64,000 nt of DNA from positions 1-64,000 of the forward strand of contig CAZVMN010000013.1 of the NCBI GenBank assembly GCA_964629015.1, written 5' to 3'. Source of the stretch: Oceanococcus sp964629015 (GTDB lineage Bacteria > Pseudomonadota > Gammaproteobacteria > Nevskiales > Oceanococcaceae). The notes under the pieces are model-generated. The model ran no database searches and was not told where the DNA came from. It saw nothing but the letters and a program-made list of their open reading frames with translations. The translations under genes and the position numbers were made by a program. Below, in pieces: positions 25,461 to 34,133 of the stretch; positions within the stretch are counted from its first letter, which is position 1; each line of letters opens with the position of its first letter.

Positions 25461-27083
25461 CTAAGGTGAAGCGGCTTCGAATGCTGCGGCCCCATGGACA
25501 GACTCTCCACCGTTCTGGAGTGCATAGCTCAAGCCGGCAGCGCCAGCCTGATCGGTGAAAAAGCCACTGAACTGTCCCTGGCCGCCGCCGACGCCGTCGA
25601 CCTGGACGTTGCTGTAGCTGCCGCCGAACAGGTGTTCCGGTGTGCCGCTGCCCAGCGCCGAGCCAAGGCTGCCTTGGCCTTCAGCTTGCCAATTCTGTTG
25701 ATTGACACTGAGGCTGAGGCTGGATGAGACGCTTTGAGTGTCGAAGTTCGCACTGAGCGAGGCATGGCCGAGGAAGCCAGTCGAACCGCTGGTGTTAGTG
25801 GGGTCGGTGTTTCCAACCAGGGTGAATTCTCGACTGCCCGTGATCGGCACAGCGATCGTATCGCCGCTACTGGTCGATTGGACCATGTGCAGATTGAGCT
25901 GATCCGTGCCCAAGCTTGTGGTTTCGCCGGCCGCGTTTGTGACGGATGCGCTCTCACCGCTCCAACGTCCCCAGCTCAATCCAAGCTGTGGGTCGGCACC
26001 GCGATTGCGAATTTGACCCTGGTCAAGCGACACCACCACAGGCTGAACCGCATCGTTTTGATCTATGCCGGTGACAAAGCCGATGACATCTCCGTTGGCG
26101 TCGACCACGGTGGCTTGATCCGCCAACGTCAATGCGCTGGCTTGGCTGCCATTGGTTTGCAGGCTTGACGCGTAGGCCAGGTTGCGCCGCGACAGCGGTT
26201 CGCTGGTTTGCGGGACTGTTTCTTCAGCTTCCGCGCTTGGCGATTGTGTTCCGGGAGGCGCTTCACCCGTGTCAGGTAGGGTCCGCAGGCCGACCTGGGT
26301 TTGCGTGTCATCGTCGCCGGAGAACGAGATGTCTTCATCGTCGAAGCTGGCGTTCTCCAATTCGTCGTCGGGCACCGGGCGAAGCAGGCGTTGCGGCGCT
26401 TGGCTGTCTGCGGTGACCTCGCCGAACTCGCCATTCTCCAGAACCAAGGTGCCGCCAGCGTTGCTCAGAATGACAGCGCCATCGCCAACGCCGACGGTGA
26501 GCCGTGTGCCGTCGGTTGCGGGCGGCGCGGGTGAACCTGGCTGCATGGCCCCGGCTTGGGCAAGCTGCACGAACTGCGTGGGGTCCAAAACGTCCGCTCC
26601 TGATGCACTGGTTTGCACTTCCGGCACTTCCAGGTTGGCTACAAACGAGGTGCCGCGGATACCGATGGTCGCGACCGGCGTATTCACACTGAACGCATTT
26701 TTGTTGCGTTGGCCGATCAGTCCGGTGATGGCACGAAAGCCGCCCTTGAACAGAGCGAAGACGCTGCGGTCGGTGCCGGGGGCTGAGCCTTGCGTGGTTG
26801 CGGTGCCTGCGGAACGGGCCTCTGCGTGGCGATAGGTTTGGATGGTGAAGCGGGTGTCGGGTTTGAGCGACAACAAGGTCCGATCGCTCATGCGGATATG
26901 CAAACGCCCGGTCTCGCTGGTTTCAATGGTGTCGCCCTCAATGACCCGGGCATTTTTGACCGCACGATAGAGGCGGCCGTCCCGCTCGACCTTGACTTGT
27001 CCCGCGACGTAGAGAACCCGGCCGGAGTCGGCAATGGCAAGACCCGGTATGGCAACCAGCAGCAACAACAGTATTCGCATCAT
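25461..27083 (-). CDS. FecR-domain protein with TbpB-like C-terminal barrel
   Basis: 540 residues with signal peptide LLLLLVAIPGLAIA. Residues about 20-160 form a FecR domain (GQVKVERDGRLYRA, VIEGDTIETSETGRLHIRM, FSVNTPVATIGIRGTSFVA). Pro/Ala/Glu-rich low complexity follows (about 190-310). The last 150 residues have a beta-barrel pattern like the C-lobe of transferrin-binding protein B and related SLAM substrates (HASLSANFDTQSVSSSLSL, FSGFFTDQAGAAGLSYAL, VHGAAAFEA). No lipobox is seen. It lies 10 bp after the SLAM-like gene, so it may be a cargo or helper. FecR domains of this periplasmic type are distinct from the FecR sigma-factor regulators. Confidence 0.78.
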   Translation of the reverse strand: MMRILLLLLVAIPGLAIADSGRVLYVAGQVKVERDGRLYRAVKNARVIEGDTIETSETGRLHIRMSDRTLLSLKPDTRFTIQTYRHAEARSAGTATTQGSAPGTDRSVFALFKGGFRAITGLIGQRNKNAFSVNTPVATIGIRGTSFVANLEVPEVQTSASGADVLDPTQFVQLAQAGAMQPGSPAPPATDGTRLTVGVGDGAVILSNAGGTLVLENGEFGEVTADSQAPQRLLRPVPDDELENASFDDEDISFSGDDDTQTQVGLRTLPDTGEAPPGTQSPSAEAEETVPQTSEPLSRRNLAYASSLQTNGSQASALTLADQATVVDANGDVIGFVTGIDQNDAVQPVVVSLDQGQIRNRGADPQLGLSWGRWSGESASVTNAAGETTSLGTDQLNLHMVQSTSSGDTIAVPITGSREFTLVGNTDPTNTSGSTGFLGHASLSANFDTQSVSSSLSLSVNQQNWQAEGQGSLGSALGSGTPEHLFGGSYSNVQVDGVGGGQGQFSGFFTDQAGAAGLSYALQNGGESVHGAAAFEAASP

Positions 27084-27093
27084 GGTGCTACCC

Positions 27094-28938
27094 CTAATTC
27101 AGCATCCAGCTCACGCGGAGCGCAATGTCGAGGCGGTCGTACTCATAAATATCGACATCGGATTGGTTGTCGACATACGAGGCATCGAGACCGAACGCCC
27201 AATTTTTCCAACGATTATCCGTGAAGCGCAGTCCTGCGACTGTGAACCATTGCACATCGCTACGCTCGATTCCGAAAAAGGTTCCGTTGTAGTCGGCTTG
27301 CAACAGATTGCTTTTGAGTTGAACGCGCCAGTGCGGTGTGATCTGCGACGAAACAAAGGCCCCGGCACCGAGCACGTCCCGGCTGTTGGGAGAGTTGCTT
27401 TCCACCGCATCGTCGCGTCCGCCGATCAGATCAAGGCCGAACTCGCTGCCATAGGCCAAGGTCACACGGCGGCTGAAACCTGCTGAAACCAGCCATTGAT
27501 CGACGTCGCGAACGGACAGCGCGTCTTGGTAACGAATGGTGCCCAGTTTGAATTGCAGGCGGGTGCTTAATAGCGGAGACAGGTTGAGCCGCCATGCGCC
27601 GTTGAAGGCTGCAACATCATTGTTCTTCTCGCCGTCCAGATAGGTCTGGCCGCCGCTGAGGTTGCCGCTCAGTTCCCAGTCACCCTGGCGATAACTCAAG
27701 CCGGTGCCCAGGCGCCATTGCGTGGTGTTGAATTCGTCGGCGTCGGCATAGCTGCGGTTGGACACTTGCGCCATGTTGACCCAGCGCCAGCGCGGACTGA
27801 CCGGCAGAGCATGTTGCAGGTTGGCGGCCAGTTCGGCGTATGGGGAGTCGCTGCTTCGGGCTTGCTCATCCAAGACGAATCCGGCAAAGGTCTGCAGGTC
27901 AGTTGCGCTATTGGCATTGGAGTCATGCCCCACCAGCAGATCAACCAGCGCTTGCCAGCGGGGCTGATAGCGCGCCGCGCGCCGCTGGATGGCTTGGAGA
28001 TAACTGTCGATCACTTGCGCAGCCCGTGGCGGCGGGTTTTGCTGACCCAAATGCTCAAACACTTGGCGGGCGGATTCGTTCTCCCCGGTCTCAAAATAGG
28101 CGCGTCCCAGGTCAAGGCGGATGCCCAAACCCTGCGGACGGATTTGGGTGGCGCGGAGCAACGGAAACAGCGCATCTTGAGGTCGACCGCTGTCCAGCAG
28201 CAGCACACCCAAGGCGTAGTCGTAGTCGGGATCGCCAGCGTATTCGGCTTCGAGTGCGAGGAGTTGCTCAAGTGCTTGGGTGCGCTCCTTGGCGTTCGAA
28301 ACGCTCAGCGCCTGTGCGTAAACCGGATGATTGGCAAACGGTTCGACGGCGGGTGATGCGGCGTCGGCGAAGGCCGGCAGAGCACGTGTGCTGCCGGTGT
28401 CCGCGCTCGCGGGCGTCATGTCCTGCTTGCGAGGGGGCGCTTGCGCTGCCGGTGACGCGCCAGGCACGGGTGAATTCGCCGCGGCGGTATTGTCGGACAT
28501 CGACGATGTCAGTCCATCCAGCCCGGTTGGCGGCGGCACAGCTTGGTTGACGTCAATGGCCGCCATTTGAGCGTCAGTCAAAGGCGCGCTCGCAGTAGCG
28601 GAGGCAGGAGTCGATTCTCCTGAACCCTGCTCCAGACTGAGTCCTTGTGCCCAAGTCTCACGCACCTTGGCCGAAGACGGGATTGTCAGCATCGTGCCCG
28701 CTCGCAGGGTGTTGAGCCCGCCGCTGAAGGCAGCGCGGTTGCCTGCATAAATGGCCAAAGCCCATTGACGCAGGTTCAGGTCGGTTTGCGGATCGCGAAA
28801 CTGTCGAGCGATGGAGTAAACCCCCTCGCCGATTTGGGTCGGACCATATTGTTGTTGCGCGACAGCCGGCGCGCTCACAGAAAACGCAAGCAAAGCAGAA
28901 ACGACCAAGCCGTGTCTGCTACCCCTTGAATCGCTCAT
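27094..28938 (-). CDS. SLAM-like outer-membrane protein with FimV-type LysM and TPR regions
   Basis: 614 residues from ATG 28938; signal peptide ends at SAPAVAQ. Residues about 30-90 resemble the FimV N-terminal peptidoglycan-binding segment (YGPTQIGEGVYSIARQF, LNTLRAGTMLTIP). A Pro/Ala-rich linker follows, then TPR-like helices (about 200-330, DLGRAYFETGENESARQVFEHL). The last 280 residues have alternating beta-strands with the GHDSNAN motif typical of surface lipoprotein assembly modifiers (SLAM, DUF560), ending in an aromatic-rich strand and Asn. SLAM proteins move lipoproteins to the cell surface. It is the first gene of a three-gene operon and diverges from mnmA. Added FimV-like sequence is unusual for the family as I know it. 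Confidence 0.75.
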   Translation of the reverse strand: MSDSRGSRHGLVVSALLAFSVSAPAVAQQQYGPTQIGEGVYSIARQFRDPQTDLNLRQWALAIYAGNRAAFSGGLNTLRAGTMLTIPSSAKVRETWAQGLSLEQGSGESTPASATASAPLTDAQMAAIDVNQAVPPPTGLDGLTSSMSDNTAAANSPVPGASPAAQAPPRKQDMTPASADTGSTRALPAFADAASPAVEPFANHPVYAQALSVSNAKERTQALEQLLALEAEYAGDPDYDYALGVLLLDSGRPQDALFPLLRATQIRPQGLGIRLDLGRAYFETGENESARQVFEHLGQQNPPPRAAQVIDSYLQAIQRRAARYQPRWQALVDLLVGHDSNANSATDLQTFAGFVLDEQARSSDSPYAELAANLQHALPVSPRWRWVNMAQVSNRSYADADEFNTTQWRLGTGLSYRQGDWELSGNLSGGQTYLDGEKNNDVAAFNGAWRLNLSPLLSTRLQFKLGTIRYQDALSVRDVDQWLVSAGFSRRVTLAYGSEFGLDLIGGRDDAVESNSPNSRDVLGAGAFVSSQITPHWRVQLKSNLLQADYNGTFFGIERSDVQWFTVAGLRFTDNRWKNWAFGLDASYVDNQSDVDIYEYDRLDIALRVSWMLN

Positions 28939-29004
28939 TGAACCCCATCCCCACAGCACATACGGCACAATACATTGATACTACTCCCAAAAGAGCCTGT
29001 TTTC

Positions 29005-30135
29005 ATGACCCACGTCATCGTCGGGATGTCCGGCGGCGTTGATTCCTCATTAACGGCAGCCCTTTTGTTGGAACAAGGCTACTCCGTTGAGGGGCTGTTC
29101 ATGTTCAACTGGGCTCAAGATGAGGACGCCTATTGCACCGCGGCTGAAGATTACGCCGTGGCCGCCGAGGTGGCCGCGGATTTGGGGATCAAGCTGCACC
29201 GTGCCGATTTCAGCCAGGAGTACCGTGAGCGTGTGTTCTCGCACTTCCTTGACGAGTACCGACGCGGTCGTACCCCGAGTCCCGATTTGCTGTGCAACCG
29301 TGAAATCAAATTTCGCGAGTTCCTCAACTACGCCAGTCAACTGGGAGCCGATGCGATTGCGACCGGCCACTACGCTCGTATTGAGCACCGCCATGGGCGC
29401 GCGCACCTTTTGCAGGCGGTGGATCAAAACAAGGACCAGACCTATTTCCTGGCGGCGGTGGACGGACAGGCTTTTGAGCGCGTGCTGTTTCCTTTGGGCG
29501 AATTCACCAAACCTGAAGTGCGGGAGATGGCCCAGGCGCGCGGCCTGGTGAACTACCAGCGCAAGGACAGCACGGGTATCTGTTTCATCGGAGAGCGCCC
29601 CATGCGGGAGTTCTTATCGCGCTATATGGAATCGCAGGGTGGTCGCATCATCGATGATTCCGGGCACGATTTGGGAGAACATCCGGGGCTGTGCTTTTTC
29701 ACCATCGGCCAACGCAAAGGATTGGGCATTGGCGGGCAAAAACACGCCAAAGACTCGCCCTGGTACGTCTACGCCAAAGACACACAAAGCGAAACCCTGT
29801 ACGTCACTCAGGATGAAAATCACCCGGCATTGCATTGTCAGGAAGCCCGCCTTGAACCGCCGCACTGGCTGCATCACGCACCGGATGAGGCAGTCTGGCG
29901 TGGTCATGCTCGCATCCGCCATCGTCAGCCTCTGCAAGCTTGCACATTGACCTTGGATCGTGGCGGTGCGTCGCTGCGTTTTGATGCCCCGCAGTGGGCG
30001 ATTGCGCCTGGGCAGTCTGCTGTTTTTTACGACGGCGATGAATGTATAGGCTCGGCTGTGATTGATCACGCAATGCCGGCAGCACAGGCCGCGAGCGCTG
30101 CCGTCAGGCCCGAGCTGAGCCAGAATCCGGTATAA
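29005..30135 (+). CDS. mnmA: tRNA-specific 2-thiouridylase MnmA
   Basis: 376 residues. The PP-loop GMSGGVDSS lies at the N-terminus, with the two catalytic Cys residues in LLCNREIKF and STGICFIGER. It thiolates U34 of tRNA Lys, Glu and Gln. The ATG at 29005 begins MTHVIVGMSGG; an upstream TTG would add ten residues with no support. Its stop codon overlaps the -10 box proposed for acnA. Confidence 0.95.
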   Translation: MTHVIVGMSGGVDSSLTAALLLEQGYSVEGLFMFNWAQDEDAYCTAAEDYAVAAEVAADLGIKLHRADFSQEYRERVFSHFLDEYRRGRTPSPDLLCNREIKFREFLNYASQLGADAIATGHYARIEHRHGRAHLLQAVDQNKDQTYFLAAVDGQAFERVLFPLGEFTKPEVREMAQARGLVNYQRKDSTGICFIGERPMREFLSRYMESQGGRIIDDSGHDLGEHPGLCFFTIGQRKGLGIGGQKHAKDSPWYVYAKDTQSETLYVTQDENHPALHCQEARLEPPHWLHHAPDEAVWRGHARIRHRQPLQACTLTLDRGGASLRFDAPQWAIAPGQSAVFYDGDECIGSAVIDHAMPAAQAASAAVRPELSQNPV

Positions 30136-30136
30136 T
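30131..30136 (+). promoter_or_regulatory. putative acnA -10 box
   Basis: A perfect TATAAT overlaps the mnmA stop codon, 65 bases before the acnA start. No good -35 is seen 17 bases upstream (GCCCGA), so an activator or an extended element may be needed. Confidence 0.4.
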
Positions 30137-30200
30137 TTTGCCCCCAAATTGAGTGCGTTCGCGCTCGGTTTTCCCCTCTTTCAAACAGGGAGATTTGTTC

Positions 30201-32909
30201 ATGACAGACAGTTTCGGTGCCCGCGACCAACTTGCGGTTGGCAGCACGACTTACGATTACTACCGTCTCGGCGCGGTGGCCTCAAAGGCTCAACTCGACC
30301 GCTTGCCCTACTCCCTGAAGGTGTTGCTGGAAAATCTGGTGCGCCACGAAGATGGCGTCAACATCACCAAGGACGACATCAGCGCCTTAATCAACTGGGA
30401 CCCCAAAGCCGAACCGGATACTGAAATCGCGTTCACCCCGGCGCGCGTGATCCTTCAGGACTTCACCGGTGTGCCTTGTGTGGTCGACTTGGCCGCAATG
30501 CGTGATGCGGTGGCCAAGCTCGGTGGTGATGCGACCAAGATCAACCCGCTGGTGCCGGTCGAACTGGTGATCGACCACTCGGTGATGGTCGACAACTCGG
30601 GCAGCTCCGACGCATTGGATCTGAACGCCAAAATCGAATTTGATCGCAACAAGGAACGCTATGCATTCCTGCGCTGGGGGCAGACTGCGTTCGACAACTT
30701 CAAGGTCGTGCCGCCGGACACCGGCATTGTTCACCAGGTCAATATTGAATACCTCGCCCGCGTCATCTTCGGCAAGGAGACCGGTGTTGCCTACCCTGAC
30801 ACTGTGGTCGGCACGGATTCGCACACCACCATGGTCAATGGCATCGGTGTGTTGGGCTGGGGCGTCGGCGGCATCGAAGCTGAGGCCGCCATGCTGGGAC
30901 AGCCTGTGACCATGCTGATCCCGCAGGTGGTGGGCTATCGGCTGACTGGAAAACTGGCCGAAGGCGTAACCGCCACCGATCTGGTGCTGACCATCGTGGA
31001 GCGTCTGCGTCAACTCGGTGTTGTCGGAAAGTTCGTCGAATTCTTTGGTGAAGGCCTGGCTCAGCTGCCTCTGGCGGATCGCGCCACGATCGCCAATATG
31101 GCGCCGGAGTACGGCGCAACCTGCGGCATCTTCCCGGTGGATGAGGCGACCATCAATTATCTCAAGCTGACCGGTCGTGACGACGATGAGTTGGCGCTGG
31201 TGGAAACCTACGCCAAGGCCAACGGCATGTGGCGTAACGACGATGATCCGGATGCGGAATACAGCCACGTGCTGGAGCTGGATTTGTCCACTGTGCAACC
31301 CTCGTTGGCGGGACCGAAACGTCCGCAGGATCGCATCCTGCTGTCCGACATGAAGACCAGCTATCAGCAGCATCTCAAGCCGATGATTGCTGAGCGGTGC
31401 GACAAGTCACCCGCGGAAGCGCGGCTGGAAAGTGAAGGCGGACCGGTGGTCAAATCCGGTGTCTCCAGAGTGGCTGTCGATGGCAGCGAGTTCGAGCTCT
31501 CCGACGGTTCCGTAGTGATCGCGGCCATCACGTCGTGCACCAATACATCAAACCCGGTGGTGCTGCTGGGCGCAGGGATTGTCGCCCAGAAAGCCGTGGC
31601 CAAAGGCCTTAAGGTCAAGCCATGGGTCAAAACCTCCCTGGCGCCGGGCTCGCAGGTGGTCACTGATTACCTCAACAAAGCCGGGCTGATGGGTGATCTC
31701 GAAGCGCTGGGCTTCCACGTTGTGGGCTATGGCTGCACCACCTGCATCGGCAACTCAGGTCCGCTCAAGCCGGCGATTTCCCAGGCGATTCAGGACCATG
31801 ATTTGGTCGCCACATCGGTGCTGTCAGGCAACCGCAACTTTGAAGGGCGAGTGCATGCTGATGTTCGAATGAATTTCCTCGCCTCCCCGCCTCTGGTTGT
31901 GGCCTACGCTCTGGCCGGCACGGTGGACATTGATTTGGTCAATGACCCGATTGCACAGGACGCCGATGGTAACGATGTGTTCCTCAAGGACATCTGGCCA
32001 AGCAACGCCGAAATTCAGGAGACGCTGGCCTCCAGTCTGAATTCCGACATGTTCAAAGCGCGTTACGCCGATGTCTACGCGGGTGATGCGCGTTGGCAGG
32101 GTCTGGAGATCCCGACCGGGAAGATCTACGAGTGGGACGATACGTCCACCTACGTGCAGAACCCGCCCTACTTTGAAGGCATGTCGATGGACACCGGCAG
32201 CATCGATGACATCAAGGGCGCACGGTGTCTGGCCAAGCTGGGTGATTCCATCACCACCGACCACATTTCTCCGGCCGGTGCGATCAAAGCGGATCAGGAT
32301 GCCGGTGAATATCTGATGTCCAAAGGTGTTCAGCAGGCAGACTTCAACTCTCTGGGCAGTCGTCGCGGCAATCATGAAGTGATGATGCGCGGCACCTTTG
32401 CCAACATCCGTCTGCGCAACCAGATTGCACCGGGTACGGAAGGCGGCTGGACCCGTCACCTGCCCGATGGCGAGCAGATGTCGATCTACGAAGCCGCCAT
32501 GAAGTACAAGGCGGAAAACACGCCGCTGGTGGTTCTGGGTGGCAAGGAATACGGCACCGGTTCATCGCGCGACTGGGCGGCTAAGGGCACCATTTTGCTC
32601 GGCGTCAAAGCGGTGATCACCGAGAGCTTTGAGCGGATTCACCGTTCCAATCTGGTCGGCATGGGCGTGTTGCCGCTGCAGTTCCCGGATGGTGAAAGTC
32701 ACGAATCGATGGGCCTGACCGGTTTGGAAACCTTCGACATCGAAGGTTTGAGCCGCGGTGCTAAGAGCGTGAAAGTTACCGCCACTGCTGATGATGGCAG
32801 CGTCAAGAGTTTCGACGCCAAAGTGCGCATCGATACGCCCAAAGAATGGGACTACTACGAACACGGCGGTATTTTGCAGTACGTGATTCGTCAGCTCGCC
32901 GCAGCTTAG
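30201..32909 (+). CDS. acnA: aconitate hydratase A
   Basis: 902 residues, the AcnA length. The three [4Fe-4S] ligands lie in ITSCTNTSNP and GCTTCIGNSGP. The substrate-binding segments DSHTTMVNG and GSSRDWAAKG are intact. It interconverts citrate and isocitrate in the TCA cycle. The ATG at 30201 has AGGGAGA 8 bases upstream; an in-frame start 48 bases earlier lacks one. It is followed by a strong terminator. Confidence 0.96.
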   Translation: MTDSFGARDQLAVGSTTYDYYRLGAVASKAQLDRLPYSLKVLLENLVRHEDGVNITKDDISALINWDPKAEPDTEIAFTPARVILQDFTGVPCVVDLAAMRDAVAKLGGDATKINPLVPVELVIDHSVMVDNSGSSDALDLNAKIEFDRNKERYAFLRWGQTAFDNFKVVPPDTGIVHQVNIEYLARVIFGKETGVAYPDTVVGTDSHTTMVNGIGVLGWGVGGIEAEAAMLGQPVTMLIPQVVGYRLTGKLAEGVTATDLVLTIVERLRQLGVVGKFVEFFGEGLAQLPLADRATIANMAPEYGATCGIFPVDEATINYLKLTGRDDDELALVETYAKANGMWRNDDDPDAEYSHVLELDLSTVQPSLAGPKRPQDRILLSDMKTSYQQHLKPMIAERCDKSPAEARLESEGGPVVKSGVSRVAVDGSEFELSDGSVVIAAITSCTNTSNPVVLLGAGIVAQKAVAKGLKVKPWVKTSLAPGSQVVTDYLNKAGLMGDLEALGFHVVGYGCTTCIGNSGPLKPAISQAIQDHDLVATSVLSGNRNFEGRVHADVRMNFLASPPLVVAYALAGTVDIDLVNDPIAQDADGNDVFLKDIWPSNAEIQETLASSLNSDMFKARYADVYAGDARWQGLEIPTGKIYEWDDTSTYVQNPPYFEGMSMDTGSIDDIKGARCLAKLGDSITTDHISPAGAIKADQDAGEYLMSKGVQQADFNSLGSRRGNHEVMMRGTFANIRLRNQIAPGTEGGWTRHLPDGEQMSIYEAAMKYKAENTPLVVLGGKEYGTGSSRDWAAKGTILLGVKAVITESFERIHRSNLVGMGVLPLQFPDGESHESMGLTGLETFDIEGLSRGAKSVKVTATADDGSVKSFDAKVRIDTPKEWDYYEHGGILQYVIRQLAAA

Positions 32910-32936
32910 GCTTCGGTCGTCGTACCCCAATACAAG

Positions 32937-32961
32937 CGCCCCGCATTGCGGGGCGTTTTTT
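32937..32961. terminator. rho-independent terminator after acnA
   Basis: CGCCCCGC-ATT-GCGGGGCG forms a perfect 8-bp GC-rich stem with a 3-base loop, followed by TTTTTT on the plus strand. It overlaps the stop codon of the convergent AraC-family gene, so it may serve both. Confidence 0.85.
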
Positions 32962-34000
32962 ATTGTGCGTTTGATCGATACTGACTGGGACTCGTCCCTT
33001 CGATTTTGCGAAAGGCGCGGGTGAAATTGGCGGCGTCGGTGTAGCCCAGCTCCAATGCAATGTCCGTGATGGCCGCGCCCGTTCCTGTGAGCAAACGCTG
33101 GGCCCGTTCGTGCCGGACCTGTTGCAGCAATGCGCGATAGCCAGCCCCTTCGCGCTGCAGGTAACGGTCGAGCGAACGCGGCGACATGTTCAGGGTGTGG
33201 GCCATTTCATCCATGCTCGGCATGCCATGGCGGGCTTCGCGCAACATCATGCGCACCCAACCGCTGACGTCCTGGCGATTCACCGCGCCCTGCACCATGC
33301 TGCGGCAGCGTTCTTCGGCGGCCTTGAGAGCAACCTCATCGGCCAGGGCCAAGGCTTTGTCCCCGGCGCTGGCGGGAAACACGAAACGCACTTCCGGCGG
33401 GATTGAGGGAATGAAATGGCAGCGGGCCTCGCGCAGTTCCTGATATCGCTGCACGTGCGGCGGTTCACTCAGCGACAGGTACAACGCGTAGTCCGGCATC
33501 TGGCCTTGCATCAGCTCGCGGATCTCGAAGTGCGCGGCGCTGGCCAGGGCTTCCAGATGCACATCAAGACAAACCTGCGAGGTCGCTGCTACCGCTTGGA
33601 AGGTGAACTCCATATGGCGTTGATCGCGCCGATAGCGTGCTTGAAAACTGGGCATGATCAGGCGAAAAAACCGCGAGACCAGACGCAACGCGTAGTCCAC
33701 ATTGGGACTGCTCAGAATGCCGTAGCCAACAATGTCATGTGAGCTCAACTTGAGAGATTTGCCCAGTTCAAAACCAAGATCGCGGCGCCCGGTGAGTTGC
33801 ACGCCAGCCTGGACCATGAGATCAACCTGATGCAGCGCCACTGTGGCGCCGGGCTGGCTCAAGCTGCTGAGAGTGAGGTCCAGTGGGCGCAGCAAATCAT
33901 CCACATCAATACCGTCACGCAGCAACACATCGGCGACCCGGGCGTAATAGCGTGCGGGGATACGTAGTTCCCTGGTTTCGGTGGCGGACGATGAGTTCAT
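32960..34000 (-). CDS. AraC-family regulator, probable alkane-oxidation activator
   Basis: 346 residues. The N-terminal domain is of the Arabinose_bd_2 type seen in OruR/AlkR-like regulators (DLLRPLDLTLSSLSQPGATVAL, GRRDLGFELGKSL). The C-terminal HTH pair has MPSMDEMAHTLNMSPRSLDRYL and TDIALELGYTDAANFTRAFRKIEG, ending in TSPSQYR. The ATG at 34000 is preferred; 23 more residues are possible upstream. It is divergent from the alkB-rubredoxin fusion, and direct repeats typical for AraC binding lie between them, so control of that gene by alkanes or fatty acids is a reasonable inference. Confidence 0.85.
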   Translation of the reverse strand: MNSSSATETRELRIPARYYARVADVLLRDGIDVDDLLRPLDLTLSSLSQPGATVALHQVDLMVQAGVQLTGRRDLGFELGKSLKLSSHDIVGYGILSSPNVDYALRLVSRFFRLIMPSFQARYRRDQRHMEFTFQAVAATSQVCLDVHLEALASAAHFEIRELMQGQMPDYALYLSLSEPPHVQRYQELREARCHFIPSIPPEVRFVFPASAGDKALALADEVALKAAEERCRSMVQGAVNRQDVSGWVRMMLREARHGMPSMDEMAHTLNMSPRSLDRYLQREGAGYRALLQQVRHERAQRLLTGTGAAITDIALELGYTDAANFTRAFRKIEGTSPSQYRSNAQ

Positions 34001-34013
34001 GCCCGAACTGTCT

Positions 34014-34045
34014 GAAAATGACAGGCAGATGTCAAGAAATGACAA
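34014..34045. promoter_or_regulatory. 21-bp-spaced direct repeats, candidate AraC-type operator
   Basis: ATGACA occurs at 34018-34023 and 34039-34044, each within an A-rich context (AAAATGACAG and GAAATGACAA), exactly 21 bp apart on the same face of the helix. An inverted TGTCA-AGAAA-TGACA also lies at 34030-34044. The sites lie in the gap between the AraC-family gene and alkB and would be next to the alkB -35 region. Confidence 0.5.
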
Positions 34046-34133
34046 GCCAATGCCCGGCAAGCTCTCCACAATGCGCTCATGTCATGGCTCACGAAGTGGG
34101 CGATGCAGCGAAATTGCGATGAGGAGAATCAGC

